A stretch of DNA of 64,000 nt from Nocardioides scoriae (GTDB lineage: Bacteria; Actinomycetota; Actinomycetes; Propionibacteriales; Nocardioidaceae). Shown here piece after piece: positions 41,054-49,002 of the stretch. The notes beneath the pieces were generated by a model that did no database searches, was not told the DNA's origin, and saw only the letters and a list, made by a program, of their open reading frames with translations. The stretch lies in assembly GCF_900104965.1 (NCBI RefSeq), contig NZ_LT629757.1, forward strand, positions 248,001-312,000, in the 5' to 3' direction. The translations under genes were made by a program, and so were the position numbers. How positions within the stretch are numbered: the stretch's first letter is position 1; each line of letters begins with the position of its first letter.

Positions 41054-43717
41054 TCATAACCAGTGGTTCCGGGTCAGCTTCACAATCGCGCTTCTGATCT
41101 TCTTCGCGGCCTCGCGTTCGGGCGACGTAGAGACATGCGACTCGACGTCTCCCCACGTGGTGAACCTGTCTTCGCCGTGGGTCCGGTCGGTTGCGGGGGA
41201 GTTGTCTGGGGCGGGCACCAAGTGCGTTGCCGGTGAGTGCCGGAACCTGACTGGCCACCCGTCAGGTCCTAACTCTCGGCCTTCGCGTTCGTAGACGACG
41301 CCAGTAATACCCAACGGGCCGACGGTCTGGGCCAGACGCTCGGCAGCGACCCGGGGCGCGACCTCGGCGAGAATGAGTTTGGCCGCGGCGACCACTAGGT
41401 CCGTGTGCGCGGTCAGCTGATCGCACGCTTCCTGCCGTGACCGCGGGGTACGGGGCCGCAGGCTGCTGCTGCGACCGAGCCGATGGTGCAGGATCCATTG
41501 CCACAGCCGGGTCGCGACAGCGACGGGACCGTCTCCGGGTTCGGTTACCACGGTCGTGCCGGCGAACAGATCCGGCGCATCCTCAATCCCGACCCAGCCA
41601 CTAATGCCGGCGCCGACCTGGGCGAGCGGGGTGCCGTCTTGACGCCGCCACATGGTCACCCCCGCGGCTGCCAGGTCCGGCAGTACAGCGCTGAGGATCC
41701 TCGCCACAAACTCAGGAGTGTCGTCGGTGATCGTGTTGTGGTCGGACTCGCTGAGCCGAACCAGCGTGAAGGGAAGTCGCTCGGCGACCGCCAGAACATC
41801 GGCGTCACTGAACATCAGCATCTGTGCCGAGAGCAAGACCCGGTTCTCATCGTTCTCGACAAGCGTGACCGGAAGGTGCACCAAACCGTCTGCGTGGGCG
41901 CGTGCGGCGAAGTAGTCCGCAAACGAGTCGTGGACCGGACCCTTTAGCGTCGTCGATCCGATCCCGGTCACGATCGCGTTGATCAAGCCGCTACGCGCGA
42001 CCGCTTCACGGATGTGCGCGACCTCGGTCGCGATACCGTCGTTCTGAAGTAGGGCCGCAGCCTCGCTGAACAGTCGCTCCCACTCCAGCGGGTTCGCGTA
42101 TCGCTTGCCCTGATCGAGCAGCCTCGCGAACACCACGCCCAGCATCGCCGACGCGATGCGTACGTCTCCGGCGTTCGTTCGGGCCGCCATCCGCTCGACA
42201 CTGCCCCCGTAAACCGATGCCCTATCCGTAAAGGGCACCCCGTCGGCCACCAGTTCCAACGCCAACCGCAGCAGCATGGGGTTACCGGCCGCGTCGCCGA
42301 GGGCGTGCTCGACCCGGGCCAAAGCGGTGGCGGATTCGCGGGCGAACTCGTCCGCCGGCACGTCACCCGGCCCACCGGGTTCACTGTGCTTGTAGGGCTG
42401 TACTGGCCCGCCGGCAGAGTCGGGGCCTGGTGTTGGTTCCGTCTCGGCGATCCGTGAGAGGACCTTCGCGGTCAACTCGGTGCGTTGTTCGCGACCGAAC
42501 GCGTGGGGGAACAAACGGCCAGCGGCGACCGAGGTCGGGTAGACACTCGCGCATAAAGTCTCGTCGCGACCGACCACCACGACCCGGGCATTGTGGCCGC
42601 CGGCCAGATGGGTCCGCAGTTCCTCAGCGAGGACACCACGCAGATGCGGCGGCACCTCGGAGACGCCGTCGAGAACCAGAGTCGTGCTGGGATCGGCCAG
42701 CGTCTGTCGTCCCACGGCTCGCGGCAGGTTGCGCCCAACTAGGTCCCCGACAGCGTCCGCGACGAGACGATCGAGCCTGTTGGCGATGTACGCCTCCACG
42801 TGACAAACGACCACTGATCGGCCGGCGACTGCGGCGTTGTGGCGCCACAGGCGCGCCACTGTCGACTTTCCGGATCCGGTCCGGCCCGCGAGCACGAGCG
42901 GCGTCGACGTGCGGTCGAGGTCTTCGATGCGCAGCTCCTCGCTCTGCCAACCGGCTCGCAGCGCCGGGGTGACTTCGTCACTTACGTCAAGAGCGGCAGC
43001 AGCAGCCTGATACTCGCCACCCAGGGCGCTCGCCCAACGGTCGGCGGCGGGCAGGTCACTCGCCCCGCCCAGGACCGCAACGATCTCTTCACGGCTGACG
43101 ATCCGGTCGTCTGCGTCACTCATACCCGACCGGGTGGAGATCAGCCGGAACAGCTCGTTGACCCGGTCGATGGACTCCTTCTCGGCGTCCGGGTGCCGTG
43201 TTCCGATGCTCAAGAGAGCCCGGACCTCGATTTCGGCCGAGAGCAGCAGCGCTTCGACAGAACCAGGTTCTGAGACGACGTGCACACGGGCCGCAACCTT
43301 GCACATCGGATCGGTGTCAGGGACGCCGAGCAATCCGGCGATCAGTCTTAGGTCACCGCCACGAGCAGCGTCCAAAGCGGCGACGACGACGTGACCGGAG
43401 GCGGCTAGCTCGCCATCAGTCAAGAATTCGAAGGCTGCACTCTTGCTGGCCGTGAGATCAGCCCAACGTCGAAGGATCTTCAGCAGGTCGCCCTTCGCCC
43501 ACGTGTAGGGCGCGACGCGGGACTTCATCTGGGCTCCGCGCACGACAACGGGCGAACCACCCGAAGGATTAGGTCCGAGCACCTCGAGGTCTAAGACGTC
43601 CTCGGTGCCTTCGACCCGAATCCCCGCCAGTGTCGGGTCGGCCGCAACGTCGAGCGCGGCGAGCAAGGCATGACAGTGCTGGTAGTTGATGCCCCTGACG
43701 GTGTCGACGCCACTCAC
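41054..43717 (-). CDS. PD-(D/E)xK-nuclease-STAND NTPase (Avs-like defence protein)
   Basis: An 887-aa protein from GTG 43717 (GAGAGGA 9 nt upstream). N-terminal module (residues 1-90) has DTVRGINYQHCHALLAALDV, then RVEGTEDVLDLEVLGP and RGAQMKSRVAPYTW: the E-x-D...Q-x-K pattern with the conserved GxxYQ is that of Cap4/DUF4297-type nuclease effectors. A P-loop NTPase follows: Walker A LVLAGRTGSGKSTVARLW (about 278-286), Walker B-like TLVLDGVSEV, then RDETLC and GNPMLLRLALELVADGV (the GNP-L sensor typical of STAND/NACHT). C-terminus (about 550-887) is a helical sensor without recognisable repeats. Such proteins sense a phage molecule, oligomerise and unleash nuclease activity. The gene lies in cargo next to other nuclease genes. 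Confidence 0.85.
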   Translation of the reverse strand: MSGVDTVRGINYQHCHALLAALDVAADPTLAGIRVEGTEDVLDLEVLGPNPSGGSPVVVRGAQMKSRVAPYTWAKGDLLKILRRWADLTASKSAAFEFLTDGELAASGHVVVAALDAARGGDLRLIAGLLGVPDTDPMCKVAARVHVVSEPGSVEALLLSAEIEVRALLSIGTRHPDAEKESIDRVNELFRLISTRSGMSDADDRIVSREEIVAVLGGASDLPAADRWASALGGEYQAAAAALDVSDEVTPALRAGWQSEELRIEDLDRTSTPLVLAGRTGSGKSTVARLWRHNAAVAGRSVVVCHVEAYIANRLDRLVADAVGDLVGRNLPRAVGRQTLADPSTTLVLDGVSEVPPHLRGVLAEELRTHLAGGHNARVVVVGRDETLCASVYPTSVAAGRLFPHAFGREQRTELTAKVLSRIAETEPTPGPDSAGGPVQPYKHSEPGGPGDVPADEFARESATALARVEHALGDAAGNPMLLRLALELVADGVPFTDRASVYGGSVERMAARTNAGDVRIASAMLGVVFARLLDQGKRYANPLEWERLFSEAAALLQNDGIATEVAHIREAVARSGLINAIVTGIGSTTLKGPVHDSFADYFAARAHADGLVHLPVTLVENDENRVLLSAQMLMFSDADVLAVAERLPFTLVRLSESDHNTITDDTPEFVARILSAVLPDLAAAGVTMWRRQDGTPLAQVGAGISGWVGIEDAPDLFAGTTVVTEPGDGPVAVATRLWQWILHHRLGRSSSLRPRTPRSRQEACDQLTAHTDLVVAAAKLILAEVAPRVAAERLAQTVGPLGITGVVYEREGRELGPDGWPVRFRHSPATHLVPAPDNSPATDRTHGEDRFTTWGDVESHVSTSPEREAAKKIRSAIVKLTRNHWL

Positions 43718-44188
43718 TCGCAGAAATCCTCTCGCACGATGCAGACACCGTCGCACGAGCGCGTCAGGGTTGGGGCGATGTATCAGGCGGCAGAATGCGC
43801 GAGTCGCCCAGGACGCGCCAAGGGCGATTTGGACCCTCGACTCGTCTCCTAGCGGTAGGGCGGCTGCCGACCGAAATGAGTCGCGAGTGCGGCCTGCCGC
43901 CCGCGGATCACTGCCTGAGACACCCGCGGAGCAACTGAACGTATGGACCTCGAGAGCCCGCGATCCCGCGAGCTCGTGGGCCGCGGCGGAGCCTTTCCAC
44001 CGGTGCCGCAGGTTGTGAGTTTATAGGCGATTGGGGATCGTGGGCAGCAGCGTCAATCTGGGCGGGAAGGGCGTGGAACCCGCCTTCACTCCGTCAGGGG
44101 GACGTTCAATTGCGTCCCAATCGTGTGGTGTGGGCGTCCCCGGTGCAGGTAGTTCGCTGAGGTCAGCAATCGACCTCAGGAGGAACCC
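43718..44188. other. 471-bp gap with promoters of the cargo and of the second backbone block
   Basis: Divergent region between the STAND gene (minus) and the Pra-like gene (plus). No ORF stands up. The end has AGGAGG 5 nt before the ATG at 44189. It could also contain a replication origin for the RepSA-like initiator, but no iterons were recognised. Confidence 0.4.
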
Positions 44189-44617
44189 ATGGCCATCCCA
44201 CGCAAGCTGCCCGTCGAGTTCGACATCGTCTTCCCGTTCGGGGCCTACATGGTGGGTGAGATCTCGCCGGTTCGTGACTTCGACCGGTCGACCCGGGAGG
44301 CACCGGTCCAGGCGGCTGACCCGGACTCCGGCATGCCCGTCTGGGCGGTCGACGTCGTCGACGCCGACCCGGAGGCGAAGAAGTCCAACCGGACGATGAC
44401 GGTGAAGGTCAGCGCCAAGGTGATGCCGGTGCTGGACCGCCACGAGGGCGAGCTGCCCTTTCGGCCGGTGCGCTTCGCCGGCATGACGGCGACGGCGTAC
44501 GTCGAGGACACCGGCAACTTCTCTCGCATCGCCTGGTCCTTGCGGGCCAAGGAGGTCACCACCCCGAGCACCCCCGCCAGCGGCTCGGCGCAGCGGTCCG
44601 ACAAGGCGGTGGCCTGA
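44189..44617 (+). CDS. Pra-like plasmid replication/integration/excision activator
   Basis: A 142-aa protein. MAIPRKLPVEFDIVFPFGAY, VRDFDRSTREAPVQAADPDS and WAVDVVDADPEAKKSNRTM match the family I know from actinobacterial integrative elements annotated as 'replication, integration and excision activator' (Pra of pSAM2 gave the name; the relationship is by family, not shown). The AGGAGG RBS is optimal. It starts the second backbone block; in pSAM2 Pra switches the element from integrated to replicative state. Confidence 0.75.
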   Translation: MAIPRKLPVEFDIVFPFGAYMVGEISPVRDFDRSTREAPVQAADPDSGMPVWAVDVVDADPEAKKSNRTMTVKVSAKVMPVLDRHEGELPFRPVRFAGMTATAYVEDTGNFSRIAWSLRAKEVTTPSTPASGSAQRSDKAVA

Positions 44618-44618
44618 G

Positions 44619-44927
44619 ATGTCGGTGGGATGGGACGTGGAGTGGGGGAGCTGGGTGCTCGGTGACCTCGCCGACGCGCTCGGACGAACGGCCGACCTCC
44701 TGGGGCGCCAGCAGGAGGTCTCCCGCATCGAGGTGGTGCCGCCGACCGACTCGGACAAGCTGCCGCTCGTCACCGTGCACGTCGGGGACGAGATGGCGAA
44801 GCGCAAGCTCCGCAAGCGGCTCATCTACGGAGAGCACGAGGTCGAGTTCATCAGTCAGAGCCCGACCGGCTGGACCGCGGAGACCGCTGGCCTCGTCCTG
44901 ACCGTGGTCGCCGTTAAGAGCCAGTGA
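44619..44927 (+). CDS. hypothetical element protein
   Basis: A 102-aa protein starting 1 bp after the Pra-like gene. Beta/alpha pattern with RIEVVPPTDSDKLPLVTVHV and AKRKLRKRLIYGEHEVEF. No family recognised; conserved placement before the FtsK gene suggests a role in transfer or replication. Confidence 0.6.
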   Translation: MSVGWDVEWGSWVLGDLADALGRTADLLGRQQEVSRIEVVPPTDSDKLPLVTVHVGDEMAKRKLRKRLIYGEHEVEFISQSPTGWTAETAGLVLTVVAVKSQ

Positions 44928-44928
44928 C

Positions 44929-45192
44929 GTGGCGCGCTCGTCGACGCACGAGTGGTTCCGCTTCCTCGACGTGACCACCGAGGACGAGGCCGCCGAGGAG
45001 CTGATGCGGTGGTCGGCGGCACTCAAGGTCGTGTACGACGACCTGGCTCGCCAGTGCCGCGGACTCGGCGACGCCCCGGGCGGCGACCTCTACGAGGTGC
45101 TCAACGTGGCCCGGTCGACGCTCAGCGAGGGAATCGACATCCTCGACGACGCCGTACGCCGATTCCGGGCCGGCGAGCACCGGGTCGCATGA
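44929..45192 (+). CDS. hypothetical element protein
   Basis: An 87-aa acidic, helical protein with GTG start (MARSSTHEWFRFLDVTTEDE). It overlaps the FtsK-like gene by 4 bp. No motif; could be an adaptor for the translocase. Confidence 0.6.
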   Translation: MARSSTHEWFRFLDVTTEDEAAEELMRWSAALKVVYDDLARQCRGLGDAPGGDLYEVLNVARSTLSEGIDILDDAVRRFRAGEHRVA

Positions 45193-46556
45193 CCCTCTCC
45201 AAGACGGCAGCGACGGCGTGGTCCGAGACCCGCTTCTGGGTGAATCTCCTGGCCTGGTTGTCAAAGCGGCATCCCGGCCACGTCGTCGTTGCTCTTGCTC
45301 TGGTCTGGCTCGCCTGGGGGTCGGCGCCGACTGCGATCGCCGTGGCGGGCGCGTTCATGGTGGTTGCCAGGTCGTGGATGCTGCTTCGGCCTGGGAGCTA
45401 CTGGCGCCTCGCCGGCCCGATCGTCGGACGCTATCGAGCCCAGATCGCGAGGCTCGAGTGGGTAGACGCGCTGGCGTCGTGCGGCCTGGCCAACGAGCGT
45501 CCCGCCCTGCGGGTCGTGTCGAGATGGCCGCGACTCGTGCTTCGCACCCGGCTGGCCGGCGGTCAGACCATCGCCGGTTTCGAGCAGCAGGCTGAGGCGC
45601 TGCGCTCCTGCTTCGGGGCCTCGCAGATCCGCGTCGAGCCTGACGGAACGCGAGACGTGCGCATCTCGCTGGCTTTCGAGGACGTGCTGGGCGAGCCTTT
45701 CGCAGCGACAGTCCCGCGGCGCGTTCGAGGCGCCAGCGTGGTCATCGGACGTGAGTGGAACGGCAGTGACTGGGCTCTTCCAATCGGCCCCCACACGTTG
45801 GTCGCAGGGTGCTCGGGATCGGGCAAGGGGGCCGTGCTGTGGTCCTTCGTCTTCGGGCTGGCGCCAGCGGTACGTGACAGCCGCATCCAGCTGCACGGCA
45901 TCGACCTCAAGGGCGGCATGGAGATCCTGATGGGGCGTGGGCTCTTCACGACCGTAGCGACCTCCCAGGCAGAGGCGGTCGCGCTGCTCGAGCTCCTCGT
46001 CCAGTGGCTTCAGAGGCGGACCCGGCAGTACGCCGGCCACGTCCGCAGCCACGAGCCCACGACTGATGACCCACTGCACGTCATCGTCATCGACGAGCTA
46101 GCCGCCCTGACGGCGTACTCGATCGACCGGGAGCTCCAGCGTCGTGCTGACGTCGCCCTCAACATCCTGCTCTCGCAAGGTCGAGCGCCCGGGTTCGTGG
46201 TGTTCGCCTGCCTGCAGGACCCGCGCAAGGACGTCGTGCCAGCGCGTGGGCTCTTCACGCAAATGGTGGGCCTGCGGCTCAAGGACTCATCTGAGTCGAC
46301 GATGGTGCTGGGGGAGGCCGCTGTGCAGGCGGGCGCGCACTGCCACCGTCTGTCCGTGGACGTGCCCGGCACTGGATACGTCGTGCCGGAGGCCGGTGGG
46401 CCACCAGTGAAAGTCCGAGCCGGCTACGCCTCCGACGAGCTGATCCGCGAGACGGCGACTATGTTCGCCACGCCCACCACCTTGTCCGTGCTGCCCGTCC
46501 GTCCCGAGCACCAAAGGCGCGGACGTCGAGCCGACCGCGCCTCGGACAACGTGTGA
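45189..46556 (+). CDS. FtsK/SpoIIIE-type DNA translocase (TraSA-like)
   Basis: A 455-aa protein. Two TM segments near the N-terminus (about 30-47 and 50-68), then the ATPase: Walker A VAGCSGSGKGAVLWSF (about 206-213), IQLHGIDLKGGMEIL, Walker B HVIVIDELAALTAY (about 298-305), SQGRAPGFVVFACLQDPRKD. AICE-type elements use such a septal translocase (TraSA/TraB) to move double-stranded DNA; here it may be the coupling protein for the T4SS. ATGA overlap upstream and GTGA overlap downstream with the initiator. Confidence 0.9.
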   Translation: MTLSKTAATAWSETRFWVNLLAWLSKRHPGHVVVALALVWLAWGSAPTAIAVAGAFMVVARSWMLLRPGSYWRLAGPIVGRYRAQIARLEWVDALASCGLANERPALRVVSRWPRLVLRTRLAGGQTIAGFEQQAEALRSCFGASQIRVEPDGTRDVRISLAFEDVLGEPFAATVPRRVRGASVVIGREWNGSDWALPIGPHTLVAGCSGSGKGAVLWSFVFGLAPAVRDSRIQLHGIDLKGGMEILMGRGLFTTVATSQAEAVALLELLVQWLQRRTRQYAGHVRSHEPTTDDPLHVIVIDELAALTAYSIDRELQRRADVALNILLSQGRAPGFVVFACLQDPRKDVVPARGLFTQMVGLRLKDSSESTMVLGEAAVQAGAHCHRLSVDVPGTGYVVPEAGGPPVKVRAGYASDELIRETATMFATPTTLSVLPVRPEHQRRGRRADRASDNV

Positions 46557-47926
46557 GCCCCGGCAGTCCAACGACGGCCGCTGAGGCCGCCAGCCTGCAC
46601 CGGGATGTCTACCGCCACGACGCCGAACGACGCGCGCGTGGCTGCGTCCAACCCGTGCGCCTGCGGGGCCAGCGCAACCTGGTCGACACCCGGACGGGGG
46701 AGATCACGACGCTGTACGACTCGGCCAGCGAGCTCGACGGCCAGGTGTACGTGCGGTGCGGCGACCGCCGTGCGCGGGTGTGCCCCAGCTGCTCGCGGGA
46801 GTACAAGGGCGATGCCTGGCACCTGTTGCTCTGCGGGCTCGCCGGCGGCAAGGGCGTACCCGCCGATGTTGCGAAGCGCCCGTGCACCTTCCTCACCCTC
46901 ACCGCGCCGTCCTTCGGTCCGGTCCACGGCACTAGGGGAGGGGGCCCGTGCCGGCCTCGACGGGACCACCCGCGTTGCCCGCACGGCCGGCCGATGTGGT
47001 GCCACCGCCGCCACGACAAGCACGATCGATCGGTTGGGGAACCGTTGTGCGAGGACTGCTACGACTACGTCGGGCATGTGCTGTGGCAGTGGCACGCCCC
47101 GGAGCTCTGGAGACGCTTCTGCATCGCGCTGCAGCGCGAGCTCGCCAAGGTCGTCGGTCTGCGAGTCAGTGACTTCCGAAAGGCGTGCCGGATCTCGTAC
47201 TCCAAAGTGGTCGAGTTCCAAGCTCGGGGAGTCGTGCACTTCCACGCACCCATCCGGCTCGACGGCCCGGAGGGGCCCCACGGCCCACGATGCGACCTGT
47301 CTCTGGACACGGATGATCTGGAGCGCGCCATCGTGGTCGCTGCGGGGCGCGTAGCGCTCGAGTCGGAACTGCTCGTGGACGGCGGCAGTCGCGAGCTGAA
47401 GTGGGGGGCGCAGATCGATCTGAGGTCCATCAGCGGTGCTGTGGCGCGCAACTCCGACAGGGCCGCCCGCGTGGTGCATCCAGAGCAGGTCGCGGCGTAC
47501 CTGGCGAAGTACCTGACCAAGACGACGGAGGACTTCGGCCTGCCGGCTCGGGTGAGGACGCCTGGCCAAGCGCGCGCCGGAGGTGCAAGTCCACATGCAG
47601 TGAATCTGGTGCGAGCCGCGTGCTGGCTCAGTGGACAACACGAGGCGTACCGACGCATGCAGCTGTGCCTCGCCACGCTGGCCTACCGTGGACACCCGAT
47701 CACGAAGTCACGAGCCTATTCCGTGACCTTCGGCCAGCTGCGACTCGCACGCAAGATGCACCGCGGCAGTCGTGGCACTGCGCCGCAGGAGGTTCACCCG
47801 CTGGTCGCCGACGACGCGCCGACGGGCTTCGAGGTCGTGTCGAGCTTCGTCTATGTCGGGCGCGGAATTCCCCTGCTCATGGCCCGCTCGCGGGCGGGAC
47901 CCGGCGTCGAGTGGGATGCGGCGTGA
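46553..47926 (+). CDS. RepSA-like rolling-circle replication initiator
   Basis: A 457-aa protein with GTG start overlapping the FtsK-like stop. Features: Cys clusters (VCPSCSREYKG and CEDCYDYVG) that could bind zinc, a TLTAPSFGPVHGT motif I, EFQARGVVHFHAPIRLDG (the His-x-His 'HUH' metal site), and VAAYLAKYLTKTTEDFG (the Tyr/Lys motif). These are characters of the RepSA/pSAM2 and related actinobacterial initiators. It would nick the element origin for excised replication. Confidence 0.85.
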   Translation: MSPGSPTTAAEAASLHRDVYRHDAERRARGCVQPVRLRGQRNLVDTRTGEITTLYDSASELDGQVYVRCGDRRARVCPSCSREYKGDAWHLLLCGLAGGKGVPADVAKRPCTFLTLTAPSFGPVHGTRGGGPCRPRRDHPRCPHGRPMWCHRRHDKHDRSVGEPLCEDCYDYVGHVLWQWHAPELWRRFCIALQRELAKVVGLRVSDFRKACRISYSKVVEFQARGVVHFHAPIRLDGPEGPHGPRCDLSLDTDDLERAIVVAAGRVALESELLVDGGSRELKWGAQIDLRSISGAVARNSDRAARVVHPEQVAAYLAKYLTKTTEDFGLPARVRTPGQARAGGASPHAVNLVRAACWLSGQHEAYRRMQLCLATLAYRGHPITKSRAYSVTFGQLRLARKMHRGSRGTAPQEVHPLVADDAPTGFEVVSSFVYVGRGIPLLMARSRAGPGVEWDAA

Positions 47927-48001
47927 CGGGCAGGTTCGGCGCCGATCGAGATTGCTTGGCCTCTGCGACGGCCCCAAGCCCGGTTGTGGCAAGTTCGCAG
48001 G

Positions 48002-48544
48002 ATGAGTGGAGAGCAGCCAGTCGAGGATCGCTTCTTTGAAGACGTCGGTGACGGTTCGCCGCGGTCTTCAGTCCTGTTTGGCCACCTGTGGCTGGAAGCT
48101 GAGCTGCTGAACTCCTTGCGTGCGGCGATGCCTTTTCCGAATCAGGTGAGCCTCATCCGATTGCCCTTTGATCTGAAGGTTGGACTGGTGGCGGCCCACG
48201 GTCTGATGGCTGAAGACGAGAAGGGGGCCTTCAAGCGTCTTAATGTGCTGCGCAATCGGATCGTTCACGATCTGCACTACGACCTCGCCGAGAAGGACGA
48301 GGTGGACCTCCTCAACTCGCTGGGGAAGCGACACCGCGTGCGATTCGCCATGGTCGTGCGGAACGACGCCGAGCCCATGATCTTCCCTGACAAGTTGCAA
48401 ATGGCGATCAATGTCATGCGCACGTCTTTGCAGTTGGACCGGGAAGCGGCTGAGGCTGCCCACGTGCGCTTGCGCGCTGCAGCTATTCGCGTTCAAGATG
48501 CAGTGCGAAATGGCAGACCCGCCGACGGAGTTCCTGGGTCGTAG
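48002..48544 (+). CDS. HEPN-like hypothetical protein
   Basis: A 180-aa protein from ATG 48002. Helical throughout. The motif LNVLRNRIVHDLHYDLAEKD contains R-x4-H (RNRIVH), the signature of HEPN ribonucleases, but also the RN-x-x-AH-like pattern of a common hypothetical/mannitol-repressor family. No antitoxin-like MNT gene is adjacent. Role in the element unknown. Confidence 0.55.
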   Translation: MSGEQPVEDRFFEDVGDGSPRSSVLFGHLWLEAELLNSLRAAMPFPNQVSLIRLPFDLKVGLVAAHGLMAEDEKGAFKRLNVLRNRIVHDLHYDLAEKDEVDLLNSLGKRHRVRFAMVVRNDAEPMIFPDKLQMAINVMRTSLQLDREAAEAAHVRLRAAAIRVQDAVRNGRPADGVPGS

Positions 48545-48792
48545 TACGAGTTCTCCGAGCGCTATCGGCGCGGTGGCCAGGGTGGGCCCTGAGGTACGCC
48601 GGCCGCTGGCACCTGGCGGGGCACGCCTGCAAGGGCCTCCACTCAGGCCGTCAATGCGCGTCCGCTCTTCCTAGGGACGCGCTCAGACGTCTCGCTCCTG
48701 GGGTCCCGATCAAGTCGACAGCGATGTTCCATGTCGAAGGAGCTATCAAGCGGCAACAGACCTGCGGGTCCTGGCGACAAGGAGTAGCGCTC
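48545..48792. other. 248-bp gap before the excisionase gene
   Basis: No gene seen. It should contain the promoter of the xis-int operon; no repeats were noticed. Confidence 0.35.
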
Positions 48793-48999
48793 GTGGTGGA
48801 AGCGGATGCACCCAGCAGGTTCGAGGCGCTGTGGAGCGTGCACGAGACGGCGACGTACCTCGGGCTCGCCGCCGCCACGCTCTACGGGTGGCGTGGCCGA
48901 GGGTACGGACCGCCGGGCTACCGCCTTGGCAACAAGGTGCGCTACCGCCCCGACGAGGTGCGGGCCTGGGTCGCCGGTCAGACCTCGCAAGCGTCCTGA
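48793..48999 (+). CDS. xis: excisionase-like HTH protein (Xis)
   Basis: A 68-aa protein from GTG 48793, RBS AAGGAG 8 nt upstream. Winged HTH of the MerR/excisionase type: ALWSVHETATYLGLAAATLY, WRGRGYGPPGYRLGNKVRYR. It directly precedes the integrase (3-bp gap), the usual Xis position in actinobacterial elements. Confidence 0.85.
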   Translation: MVEADAPSRFEALWSVHETATYLGLAAATLYGWRGRGYGPPGYRLGNKVRYRPDEVRAWVAGQTSQAS

Positions 49000-49002
49000 G
49001 CG

